From the NCBI GenBank assembly GCA_958295865.1, contig CATQHF010000005.1:248001-312000 (forward strand): 64,000 bases of DNA. The letters run 5' to 3'. The position numbers and the translations under genes were made by a program. Below, one piece after another: positions 9,129 through 16,517 of this stretch. Numbering within the stretch: the first letter of the stretch is position 1; every line of letters starts with the position of its first letter. The notes under the pieces are model-generated. The model ran no database searches. It worked only from the letters and a program-made list of their open reading frames with translations, and was not told where the DNA came from. Origin of the DNA: an uncultured Dehalococcoidia bacterium. Lineage in GTDB: Bacteria; Chloroflexota; Dehalococcoidia; Lucifugimonadales; JADFKI01.

Positions 9129-9317
9129 TCAGCCTATCGGCGTACTTTCATTAAGTGCTACTATCATATCCGAGATCCTCTGATCAGACGAAAACTCCAT
9201 CGTACTTTGTCGCAGACCGAAATACAGCATCTTCTTGCCTTCATAGATGAGCAGGACTAAGCCATCTTCAAGATACCTGGCAGGAGAACTGGCATCTGTC
9301 ACGCGAGAAGAACTCAT
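9129..9317 (-). CDS. Small unknown protein, first gene of the MBL/patatin operon
   Basis: 62 residues from an ATG at 9317; the frame is open further up to a GTG at 9368 but that stretch overlaps the recombinase remnant on the other strand. The encoded protein contains YLEDGLVLLIYEGKKMLYFG and ends in NESTPIG. Its TGA stop touches the Shine-Dalgarno of the MBL gene, which supports translation. No domain recognised; start is uncertain. Confidence 0.45.
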   Translation of the reverse strand: MSSSRVTDASSPARYLEDGLVLLIYEGKKMLYFGLRQSTMEFSSDQRISDMIVALNESTPIG

Positions 9318-9440
9318 TACATGCTCAATGGCGGTGAAGCATTCGTATTGAGGTGTATCATGAGACACAGCAAAAGCGAAACTACGATGTCTTATGCCGA
9401 AATGTCGGATAGATTAAGTAACGGGACATCACCGCAAATC
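9306..9440 (+). pseudogene. Remnant of a tyrosine recombinase C-terminus
   Basis: The plus strand encodes MLNGGEAFVLRCIMRHS then SETTMSYAEMSDRL, which parallels ILNGGDVFSLQRIMGHT and ETTMIYVNMSNAL in the intact recombinase at 4724-5590, including the catalytic Tyr context but with the GH of MGHT changed to RH. There is no N-terminal part. It marks a second junction of a recombinase-borne insertion. Confidence 0.7.
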
Positions 9441-9560
9441 CTCGTCCATGGCGCGGTTGCTGGGGTAGCCTTTCACATTGAACTGTTACTCAATGCGCTG
9501 CCGCTCTTGCATTATTTGCAGGACCTCTGTTTGATGTCTGGGTTACTTCATACAATTAAT

Positions 9561-10916
9561 TCAAGATGATAGGGGATCCAATACAGATCCTAAAGCCCTA
9601 CCTGTGAGACGTTGATGAAGTTCAATAGCTTCGCGCTCTGTCATTCCAGCAATATAGTCGGACACTATACGAGTGCGTTCACGAGCCAAATTGTCCGATG
9701 CAGAATTGGTATGTGTGTCTTCAAGAAATTCACGATACCTAGGAGGGAAGACACCAAAATTAGATTCAGATATGGCGTTCTTTAATGTTTTGAAGAGATC
9801 TCGAATAAGCCTACGCTGACCATACTGTTGCGTGGATAACGATGGGGCCGTGATCACATACTCCCAAGTCAACTGTTTCAGAATATCGACTTCTGTCTGA
9901 AGTTGTGGAACAATTGTGATGCAGCTCTGTCCGGTGCTTTGCGGAACCCTAAGTGAAATGGCATCTGTTATGTATCGTCTGATCAGAGATGCTGTCAAAG
10001 AGCGTAGAGAAGCTCTTTGTTCTCTAATCCCGGTGTATGGTTGGAGAAGTTGCTTGTGTGCTACTGCAATTGACACAGTTATACTATCGAACACACTTTT
10101 CAGCTCTTCAGAACTTGGCACGGTGTCGCTATCGCGTCCAGGATCATCATCCCATCGCCTGAGTATGCTTTCTATAAATCTACCCCGCACTTCGTCATCA
10201 ATCAAGAGACGGTCTAAGGGAATCAGTCCCGCCCTGTAAAAATCATCTACGTCATGGACAGAGTAGGCTATATCGTCAGCCCAATCCATCAACTCAGCTT
10301 CTGGGCTTTTCACACCCGTAGGACCCAACTCCCGCGCCCATTCAAATAATTCACGCTCGGAACTATATGCCCCCCATTTTCGTTCGCGAAACCCTTTAGT
10401 CCCTCGCTGCCACGGATACTTCAGGAGTGCATTCAGTGTCGCACGAGTCAGGTTCAGGCCAGGGAAATCTTGGTGCCGTAGAGCAAGTTTGGTGACAATT
10501 CGAAACGACTGAGGATTACCCTCAAAACCCTCATTATTGCCGGCATGTTTTAAGAGATCATCCAATTCTCTCTCTGCGACGTGTCCAAAAGGAGGGTGTC
10601 CTAAATCATGGGCCAGTGCAGCAGCCTCAACGACATCCGGATCAATCCCACCTAATGATTCAACCACATCTGGTTGATCCTTGACTATGTTCTCCGCAAG
10701 TCTTCTGGCAACCTGGGCAACTTCCAAGGAGTGAGTCAGTCTATTGCGGAAAACCAGACGCTCACCAGTCGCAGCCACTTGGGTGACGCCTCCGAGCCTT
10801 CTGAAGGATGACGCGTAAAGGACTCTATCTCTGTCGCGTTGGCCTTCAGTTCGTCGGTCGGGAACACGGTCATTAGAATGAAAGCGTTGGTTTCGGCGTG
10901 AGCTATCGCAGAGCAA
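9561..10916 (-). CDS. HD-domain dNTP triphosphohydrolase (dGTPase-like)
   Basis: 451 residues, TTG start at 10916 four bases past the stop of the small upstream gene. HD motif: H62 (LTHSLEVAQ), H103-D104 (LAHDLGHPPFGH), then the second metal-site Asp in DWADDIAYSVHDVDDF, in the order of Dgt-type enzymes. These hydrolyse dNTPs to nucleosides and triphosphate; dGTPases of this kind deplete nucleotides during phage infection. Coupled to a small winged-helix-like protein that may regulate it. Confidence 0.9.
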   Translation of the reverse strand: MLCDSSRRNQRFHSNDRVPDRRTEGQRDRDRVLYASSFRRLGGVTQVAATGERLVFRNRLTHSLEVAQVARRLAENIVKDQPDVVESLGGIDPDVVEAAALAHDLGHPPFGHVAERELDDLLKHAGNNEGFEGNPQSFRIVTKLALRHQDFPGLNLTRATLNALLKYPWQRGTKGFRERKWGAYSSERELFEWARELGPTGVKSPEAELMDWADDIAYSVHDVDDFYRAGLIPLDRLLIDDEVRGRFIESILRRWDDDPGRDSDTVPSSEELKSVFDSITVSIAVAHKQLLQPYTGIREQRASLRSLTASLIRRYITDAISLRVPQSTGQSCITIVPQLQTEVDILKQLTWEYVITAPSLSTQQYGQRRLIRDLFKTLKNAISESNFGVFPPRYREFLEDTHTNSASDNLARERTRIVSDYIAGMTEREAIELHQRLTGRALGSVLDPLSS

Positions 10917-10921
10917 AGATG

Positions 10922-11143
10922 CTAGTCCTGAGGGACGGCTACTTCAAACTTTCGGTCCAGACTCAAGCGTATGACACCATCGTCTATCAAGCGCCATATG
11001 GCGTTTCTGGCACCGGAATCTTGGAGTTGAAGTTCGACATCTGATTTCAATACATCTAGTAATTCCTGTGGAGCAAGCGCAGGCTTACGCTCTAGAATGC
11101 ACAAAATCCGAGGTTTGATTGCTTCAAATTCTTCGCGCGTCAT
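10922..11143 (-). CDS. Small winged-helix-like protein preceding the dNTPase
   Basis: 73 residues, ATG with GAGAGGAA upstream. Sequence alternates helical segments and ends with IWRLIDDGVIRLSLDRKFEV, which resembles the recognition helix and wing of small winged-helix proteins. It is first in a two-gene operon with the dNTPase and lies under a clear sigma-70-type promoter (11191-11219). May be a regulator or subunit; not assigned to a named family. Confidence 0.7.
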   Translation of the reverse strand: MTREEFEAIKPRILCILERKPALAPQELLDVLKSDVELQLQDSGARNAIWRLIDDGVIRLSLDRKFEVAVPQD

Positions 11144-11190
11144 GTGTTCCTCTCTGAAGCGTGATGCGCTTATTCATTGCTTTTGGTGCG

Positions 11191-11219
11191 ATTTTACGCT
11201 TTACCGACAACAAAGTCAA
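11191..11219 (-). promoter_or_regulatory. Sigma-70-type promoter of the dNTPase operon
   Basis: On the minus strand TTGACT (11219-11214) and TAAAAT (11196-11191) are separated by exactly 17 bases, about 50 bases before the start codon at 11143. Seen directly; not experimentally supported. Confidence 0.65.
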
Positions 11220-11380
11220 AATCTTTAAAGTTCTCCTTTTGACTATAACTCATTATAAGATACAAAAGTTCTAAAGGGAATTGCTTCCGCAGATTTGCCG
11301 TTACCGTTAACATACCTGCGGCAAGAATTTTTTGGACTATTGAACGTTTGCCCGTCCTATGTTAGCCGCACCATCTGATT

Positions 11381-11998
11381 CTACGGCACCGCCGCCAGCG
11401 TCCCCATCGGGTCCGGGACAAGCTCCAGGTAGATAAGCGTCGTCTGGATGCTGCTGTGTCCCAGCCAACGCGACAAATAGTTGATGGGTACGCCGTGCAT
11501 TAGCAGGTGCCTAGCATAGCTGTGCCGTAAGGTGTGTGTTCCGACTTGCTTCCCTACCGGTATCGCGCCGAGTTGCTCCGCCCGGTTGACCGCAGCCTGC
11601 ACCCAGCGCCAAGCGGTAACTCGCGTAACATCAATCATCCTTCCTTGTCTCACACTGCCATACGACAATGCTATGTGAAACGCCGCCACAAGCTCTGGGT
11701 GAACCGGCACAACCCTCGCCTTCTTGCCTTTGCCCGACCGCACCCTGAGAGTAGGACGGTTACCGTTGAGCGACAGGTCCGCCACTTCTAGCGCGAGCGC
11801 CTCGGATACACGGAGACCAGCCCGCCACTGTTCTAGCATCAACAGCCGCGCCCTAGGATCGCCCGCGGCACGGATGACGGCATTCACTTCGTCGGCTTCG
11901 AGATACTCCGGCAACTTGGATTTCTCAAGCGCCCGCGCGGATTTCTTGGGATGGAGTCCGCGCGGTTTTCGCCGGCGAGCTATCGCGTCCGTCGTCAT
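11381..11998 (-). CDS. Short tyrosine recombinase without full N-terminal domain
   Basis: 205 residues. The catalytic set is complete: R63 (WRAGLRVSEAL), K-containing beta hairpin (SGKGKKAR), H155-x-x-R158 (THTLRHS), H181 (LGHSS) and Tyr190 (TLIYLEL). Only about 30 basic residues replace the usual ~100-residue core-binding domain. Palindromes TGTAACA...TGTTACA lie just upstream of its start (12020-12048, 12108-12134), a typical arrangement for a recombinase acting on a site next to its own gene, for multimer resolution or excision. Confidence 0.88.
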   Translation of the reverse strand: MTTDAIARRRKPRGLHPKKSARALEKSKLPEYLEADEVNAVIRAAGDPRARLLMLEQWRAGLRVSEALALEVADLSLNGNRPTLRVRSGKGKKARVVPVHPELVAAFHIALSYGSVRQGRMIDVTRVTAWRWVQAAVNRAEQLGAIPVGKQVGTHTLRHSYARHLLMHGVPINYLSRWLGHSSIQTTLIYLELVPDPMGTLAAVP

Positions 11999-12019
11999 TG
12001 TGTCTCCAGTTTTCGGCGG

Positions 12020-12048
12020 TGTAACAATTCTTCCGATAGATTGTTACA
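12020..12048. promoter_or_regulatory. Inverted repeat 1, putative recombinase site/operator
   Basis: TGTAACAAT (12020-12028) and ATTGTTACA (12040-12048) are a perfect 9-bp inverted repeat around 11 bases, 22 bases upstream of the recombinase start. Confidence 0.6.
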
Positions 12049-12107
12049 TTCCGAGTCTTTCTCGTCAAGTTTATGGGAGTATCTCAAGTATGAGCTGCTG
12101 CGGTACA

Positions 12108-12134
12108 TGTAACAAAAGCGTATCTTTTGTTACA
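12108..12134. promoter_or_regulatory. Inverted repeat 2, putative recombinase core site
   Basis: TGTAACAAAAG (12108-12118) and CTTTTGTTACA (12124-12134) are perfect 11-bp arms around 5 bases, the dimension of a tyrosine-recombinase core (11-bp arms). Shares TGTAACA with repeat 1; a further half site GTTAC is at 12148. Confidence 0.6.
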
Positions 12135-12221
12135 GAAGGTACACTTGTTACTGAGTTCCACCAAGATTTACCCAGATCCTAGAATTAGAAGCAGGAGCAG
12201 TACGCATCTGTGTTCTCAAGA

Positions 12222-12256
12222 GCCGGGCGCTTCATCGTGAAGCCCGGTTCTTTTTC
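12222..12256 (+). terminator. Intrinsic terminator (plus strand)
   Basis: GCCGGGC (12222-12228) pairs with GCCCGGT (12242-12248), extended by TTCA/TGAA around a TCG loop, and is followed by TCTTTTTC. It could end plus-strand transcription from the palindrome region; no confident gene precedes it. Confidence 0.55.
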
Positions 12257-12531
12257 TGGAGTGCGCGATTCTGCCTGATCACGCCTGTGACGTTCAACCT
12301 GTACTGAGCCATTCTTTCACTGACGCCACATTTTTGGGCAATCTCCCTTGCACTAGCTCCCCTATTGACTGCCGATAATAGCAAAGGCCTCGGCAGAAGA
12401 AGACATCCAGATAACCAGCCGGCTTCTTCCTCTTGATTCGTATCACACGAGAAGAAAGTAATATCACCCAGTAGAAGCGAAAGTCCTTCAGAGATTGAAT
12501 CTGTAATTCTTGCGTATCTCTGGAGGAAATC
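12232..12531 (-). pseudogene. C-terminal remnant of an ImmA/IrrE-type metallopeptidase
   Basis: Directly after the SRAP stop, the same frame is open for 99 codons without a start codon. It encodes NQEEEAGWLSGCLLLPRPLL, then GASAREIAQKCGVSERMAQY and RLNVTGV, the typical end of ImmA/IrrE proteins (Glu-rich helix, LLLPRP, then an HTH-like tail). The catalytic HEXXH part is missing, so this is a broken gene fused out of frame order behind SRAP. Confidence 0.65.
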
Positions 12532-13263
12532 TCAGTAGGCTGCAATATCCATTAAGCCAAACTGCACTTCCCGAGTTGCGCGCTCGACCAGCGTTGGATA
12601 GTCGTTCGCTGCGCGGTTGACTTCACTGGATACCGGATGATACGACACATCTTCCCATTCCCGAGGCTGCAGCAGCACGAGCAGTGCGTCCGAGTCTTGA
12701 TACGCTCCGAGCCACCGGTCATAGCTTTTTGATGGCACTATCACAGGCATCCGATGGTAAACGGGCGCAAGCAGGTCGTTTGCCGCGCAGGTGATTATGG
12801 CGCAGGCATCGATGTCGCCATCAAGCGTTCGCTCCGTTGACCGGATGCCGGCAAATGCGATTGATGCTCCGTCCTGGCTGTGAAACCACATCGGAGTCCT
12901 ATTGCCGGCATCATCCTTCTTCCACTCGTAGAAGCCGCTGGCGGGAATCAGGCAGCGGCTTTCCTTGAACGCTTGCCGAAATGACGGCAGCCTATGCACC
13001 GTCTCTGCGCGAGCGTTGAACAGCGGACGGCTTGGCTTCGTGCGATTTGCGCCCCACGCGCCTGTCATACCCCAGCGTAGCAACCTTGCGGTGTTCTTGC
13101 CGGATTGCCCTTCATCGTTTGATGAGCGCTGAACACTCAACACAGGCGCGGCCGGAGGGATGTTCCAGCGCGGGGAGTAGATGTCCTGCATTATCGACGG
13201 ATCGAAGTTGAACTGTTCGGCTAGGGCGTCCAGCTCCGCAAATAGTCCGAAGCGTCCACACAT
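12532..13263 (-). CDS. SRAP-domain protein (HMCES/YedK family)
   Basis: 243 residues from ATG at 13263, chosen because the protein must begin MCGRF: Cys2 forms the covalent link to abasic sites after Met removal. The longer open frame upstream lacks conservation. Other family hallmarks are NARAET, CLIPASGFYEWKK (catalytic Glu) and YHRMPVIV (catalytic His). SRAP proteins crosslink to abasic sites in ssDNA and shield them. Lies 92 bases downstream of dnaE2 in the same direction, fitting a damage-tolerance operon. Confidence 0.93.
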   Translation of the reverse strand: MCGRFGLFAELDALAEQFNFDPSIMQDIYSPRWNIPPAAPVLSVQRSSNDEGQSGKNTARLLRWGMTGAWGANRTKPSRPLFNARAETVHRLPSFRQAFKESRCLIPASGFYEWKKDDAGNRTPMWFHSQDGASIAFAGIRSTERTLDGDIDACAIITCAANDLLAPVYHRMPVIVPSKSYDRWLGAYQDSDALLVLLQPREWEDVSYHPVSSEVNRAANDYPTLVERATREVQFGLMDIAAY

Positions 13264-13355
13264 TTTCTCTCTCCCAATTGCGGTTTTCAGTATTCTAGCA
13301 GTCCCCAGAGTTCTCCGGGCATGAATTTCCGGGCTGCATTTGGGTGATGCGCTCA

Positions 13356-16300
13356 TCAACGCCAGTCGTGGGAACGCGGCATCCGCACACCGGAGCGCAG
13401 CGCCCGCACCTCGGATACTATCGTGTTGGAGGTGCCGTCCCAGCGCGAGATTTCGCCCGCAATCAGCACCACCTGACTGCCGAGTTCCCTGCGATAGCGT
13501 CGGTACACATCCGGCCACAGAATGACCTGCGTGTCTCCGGTCTCGTCCTCAATGGTCACGAATATCGTGCCGTCCTTGCCCTTGGGATGCTGCCGCGCCA
13601 CAGGCCAGCCGGCGACCAGCGCCGGTGCGCCTTCGTCCAGATTCTCAACCTCAGCGCAGGTCAACACTCCGGGCGCAAGAGTGGGCCGAACGAACTGCAT
13701 CAGGTGTCCGCGCGGGTAAATCCCCATCACGGCGTACTCGGCAGCCATCTTCTCCGCTTCCGTAAAGTCGGGAAGCCGCGGCACGCTGGCGTCCATAGAG
13801 CCGGGCAGCGCGGCTTGCCCGTTCCTGCCCGGACGTGGATGCAGACCCGCCTCCCATAGCGCCTGCCTTCGGTTGGTAGTAACGCTGTCGAACGCCCCCG
13901 ACATGACAAGCGATTCTACCGCATGCGGCTTCAGTCCCGTGCGCCGAACAAAGTCGCCCGTTCCGATGTACGCACCCCCGCGCTGCCGCTCCCGCACGAC
14001 AATTTCCGCGCCGGACTCGCCCACATCCTTAACGAAGCGTAGCCCCAGCAGCACAGACTCGCCCTGCGGAATACATTTGGCTTCCGAGCGATTGACGCAT
14101 GGATTCATGAAGGGCACACCGAAGCGTCGAGCGTCCTGCTTCAGCGTCTCCACAGGGTAGAAGCCCATCGGCTGGTTGTTGATGAGCGCTACGAAGAACT
14201 CGGTCGGATGGTATCGCTTGAGCCACGCGGCTTGGTATGCGGTGATGGAGAATGCATGTGAGTGGGACTCCGGGAACATGTAATGCCCATTGATCTTGCC
14301 GAATATCTTCTTCGACGTCTCCTCTGACACGCCGTTGCGTTGCGCTCCGGCGCAAAAACGCCGCCAGTGCATCGCTATCAGATGCTCGTTGTTGGGCTTT
14401 GCGAAGGTACGACGCACCTCGTCGGCCTGTGCCGCGCTCATCCCTCCCACATCCATAATTAGCTGCACCACCTGCTCCTGCCACACGATGATGCCCCAGC
14501 CGCGTCTCAAGGCGCGCTCTTCTAATGGGTGGTCATAGTCCCACTCGACGCCATGTCGATAGCGGTCTATGAACTGCGAGACGGCACTCCCTTGCATGCC
14601 CACGCCGGGGCGTATGAGCGCGACCTGATAAGCGAGGTCGCGCAGATTACGCGAGCGCAGGCGCTGCGCTATCTTGAGCTGCGCCGGAGACTGCAGCAGG
14701 AACACGCCTTTGCTCCTGCCCTCGTTTATCATATCGTACACAGTGTCGTCTTTGAGGTCTATCCGGCTCATATCGGGACGCGCCCCCACGCGCTTCTCGA
14801 TAATATCAAGCGCCTCTTCTATCTGATCGAGCACCGGCAGGGACAGGATGTCTATCTTGGCGAAGCCGGCGTCCTGAACGCTGTCTTTGTTCCAGTCCAT
14901 GATGTAACGCCCGTCCGTCGCGCCCGCCCTGATAGGAACAGTCTCCGAGATGGGCGAGCTGCTCAGCACCATTCCACCCACATGTTGTCCCAACGAGCGG
15001 GGCGCGCCCATGAGTTGTGGCGCAAGTTCAGCCAGCATCCTCCAGCCCGGCGCATCCGCCATGTCCCTGAAGACGGGCAGCTGCCGCATGTCCTCGCCGA
15101 GAAGCGCGGCATCGCTCGATAGTCCCTGCTTCGACAGAAGCTTCAACTGCTCACGAGGAAGTCCGAGCGCCTTGCCCAGATCCTGTATGACACCCTTCAA
15201 CCTGTATGTGCCGATAGCGCCTGCCAGTACGGCATGCTCCGGACCGAAGCGCCGGTGAACGCGCTCTATCAGCGCGTCCCTGATGCCTCTGGGAAAGTCC
15301 AAGTCTATATCCGGCAGAGTTCCCACATCGTCAGAGATAAAGCGCTCCAGACTGAGGTTCCACATGAGCGGGTCGATATGGCTTATGCCTATGAGATAGC
15401 CCACGAGCAGCGCAACGGATGAGCCGCGCCCTCTACCGGGCGGTCTGCTCTCCAGAGGCGCTTCCGGACTCACCAGTCCGCGCTCCAGCATTATCTCCCG
15501 TGCTATCAGCGCAATCTCACGGTATAGCAGCAGAAAGCCAGCCATTCCATGAATCTCAATTAGCCTGAACTCATCGTCCAGCCTTGCCTCGATCTTGTCG
15601 GAGATTTCGCCGTAACGCCGCTGCGCCGCCTCGTATGACAACCTCTTGAGGTAACTATGAGGCGTGTATCCTTCTGGGACATCGACGTCGGGAAGCCGGT
15701 ATCCTAGGTCGGTGTCTAGGTTGAAGTCGCAGCTCTCCGCGATGTTCAGCGTGTTCTTAAGCGCCTCCGGGCAATGGCGGAACAGCCGACGCATTTGCTC
15801 CGCCGACTTCAGGCAGGACTGGTCGTTGGGTCTGATGTAGCGCAGTGCGCGGTCTATGGTCGTGTTGTGCTTGGCTGCGACCAGCGCGTGCTGGAGCTTA
15901 TATCTCTGCGGCGTATGATAGATCGCGTCGTTCGTTGCGACCACGGAAACGCCCGTGTCGCCGGCGAGCGCGAGCATTGCCCTGTTGCGCTTCGTATCCC
16001 CACACAAAAAGTTTTGCTGGAGTTCCAGGTACACGCTGTCCCGTCCGTACCAGTCCTTGTACCGCCGCAGTTGCTTCAGCGCTTCGGATTGCCGTTCATG
16101 GCGCACAAGTTCTGACAAGAGACTGTCGCGTCCACCCGTGAGAAGCGCCGTTCCCTCGGCATGCGCGGACAGATAGGTCGGATCAAGGCGCGGCTCGCGG
16201 CGGTCATATCCGTTTGCCAATGTAAGCAGCCGCGAGATGTTGGCGTAGCCTTCGCGTGTCCTAGCGAGCAGCGTCAGGCGGCTGTCGTCAATCAGCGTAA

Positions 16301-16502
16301 GCTCGCATCCGCTGATGGGCTTTATCTTCAAGCTGTTGGCGAGACGGGCGAACTCCAGCGCGCCGCACAGGTTTGTGTCCGTCAGGGCAAGAGCCGGATA
16401 GCCGTACTCTGACGCCTGCGCGAGCAGCTCGTGAATGTGGGACGCGCCTTGTCCGAACGAGTAGAAGCTCTTGCAGTGAAGTTCTGCATATTCTGCCGGC
16501 AT
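13356..16502 (-). CDS. dnaE2: Error-prone DNA polymerase III alpha subunit, DnaE2 type
   Basis: 1048 residues, the DnaE2 length. The PHP domain begins YAELHCKSFYSFGQGAS, where the metal-binding HCHS of active PHP domains reads HCKS. Polymerase aspartates are in PDIDLDF and in GFAKIDILSL. A helix-hairpin-helix and an OB domain (IFVTIEDETGDTQVILW) follow. DnaE2 carries out translesion synthesis with ImuB. It starts 15 bases after the imuB stop, so the two are cotranscribed. A host replicative DnaE is expected elsewhere. Confidence 0.95.
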   Translation of the reverse strand: MPAEYAELHCKSFYSFGQGASHIHELLAQASEYGYPALALTDTNLCGALEFARLANSLKIKPISGCELTLIDDSRLTLLARTREGYANISRLLTLANGYDRREPRLDPTYLSAHAEGTALLTGGRDSLLSELVRHERQSEALKQLRRYKDWYGRDSVYLELQQNFLCGDTKRNRAMLALAGDTGVSVVATNDAIYHTPQRYKLQHALVAAKHNTTIDRALRYIRPNDQSCLKSAEQMRRLFRHCPEALKNTLNIAESCDFNLDTDLGYRLPDVDVPEGYTPHSYLKRLSYEAAQRRYGEISDKIEARLDDEFRLIEIHGMAGFLLLYREIALIAREIMLERGLVSPEAPLESRPPGRGRGSSVALLVGYLIGISHIDPLMWNLSLERFISDDVGTLPDIDLDFPRGIRDALIERVHRRFGPEHAVLAGAIGTYRLKGVIQDLGKALGLPREQLKLLSKQGLSSDAALLGEDMRQLPVFRDMADAPGWRMLAELAPQLMGAPRSLGQHVGGMVLSSSPISETVPIRAGATDGRYIMDWNKDSVQDAGFAKIDILSLPVLDQIEEALDIIEKRVGARPDMSRIDLKDDTVYDMINEGRSKGVFLLQSPAQLKIAQRLRSRNLRDLAYQVALIRPGVGMQGSAVSQFIDRYRHGVEWDYDHPLEERALRRGWGIIVWQEQVVQLIMDVGGMSAAQADEVRRTFAKPNNEHLIAMHWRRFCAGAQRNGVSEETSKKIFGKINGHYMFPESHSHAFSITAYQAAWLKRYHPTEFFVALINNQPMGFYPVETLKQDARRFGVPFMNPCVNRSEAKCIPQGESVLLGLRFVKDVGESGAEIVVRERQRGGAYIGTGDFVRRTGLKPHAVESLVMSGAFDSVTTNRRQALWEAGLHPRPGRNGQAALPGSMDASVPRLPDFTEAEKMAAEYAVMGIYPRGHLMQFVRPTLAPGVLTCAEVENLDEGAPALVAGWPVARQHPKGKDGTIFVTIEDETGDTQVILWPDVYRRYRRELGSQVVLIAGEISRWDGTSNTIVSEVRALRSGVRMPRSHDWR

Positions 16503-16517
16503 GATGCGACCGCGCTC

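Noticed and set aside
12090-12182. 30-residue Cys-rich peptide (MSCCGTCNKS...) with GGGAG upstream
   Set aside because: Its codons coincide with the TGTAACAAAAG palindrome, which explains the sequence better; no relatives recalled.
12294-12545. 83-codon minus-strand frame
   Set aside because: The neighbouring frame encodes an ImmA/IrrE-like tail; this one is its shifted shadow.
12545-13518. Longer start for the SRAP gene (13518)
   Set aside because: SRAP proteins must start MCGR with Cys2 as nucleophile; ATG 13263 gives exactly that.
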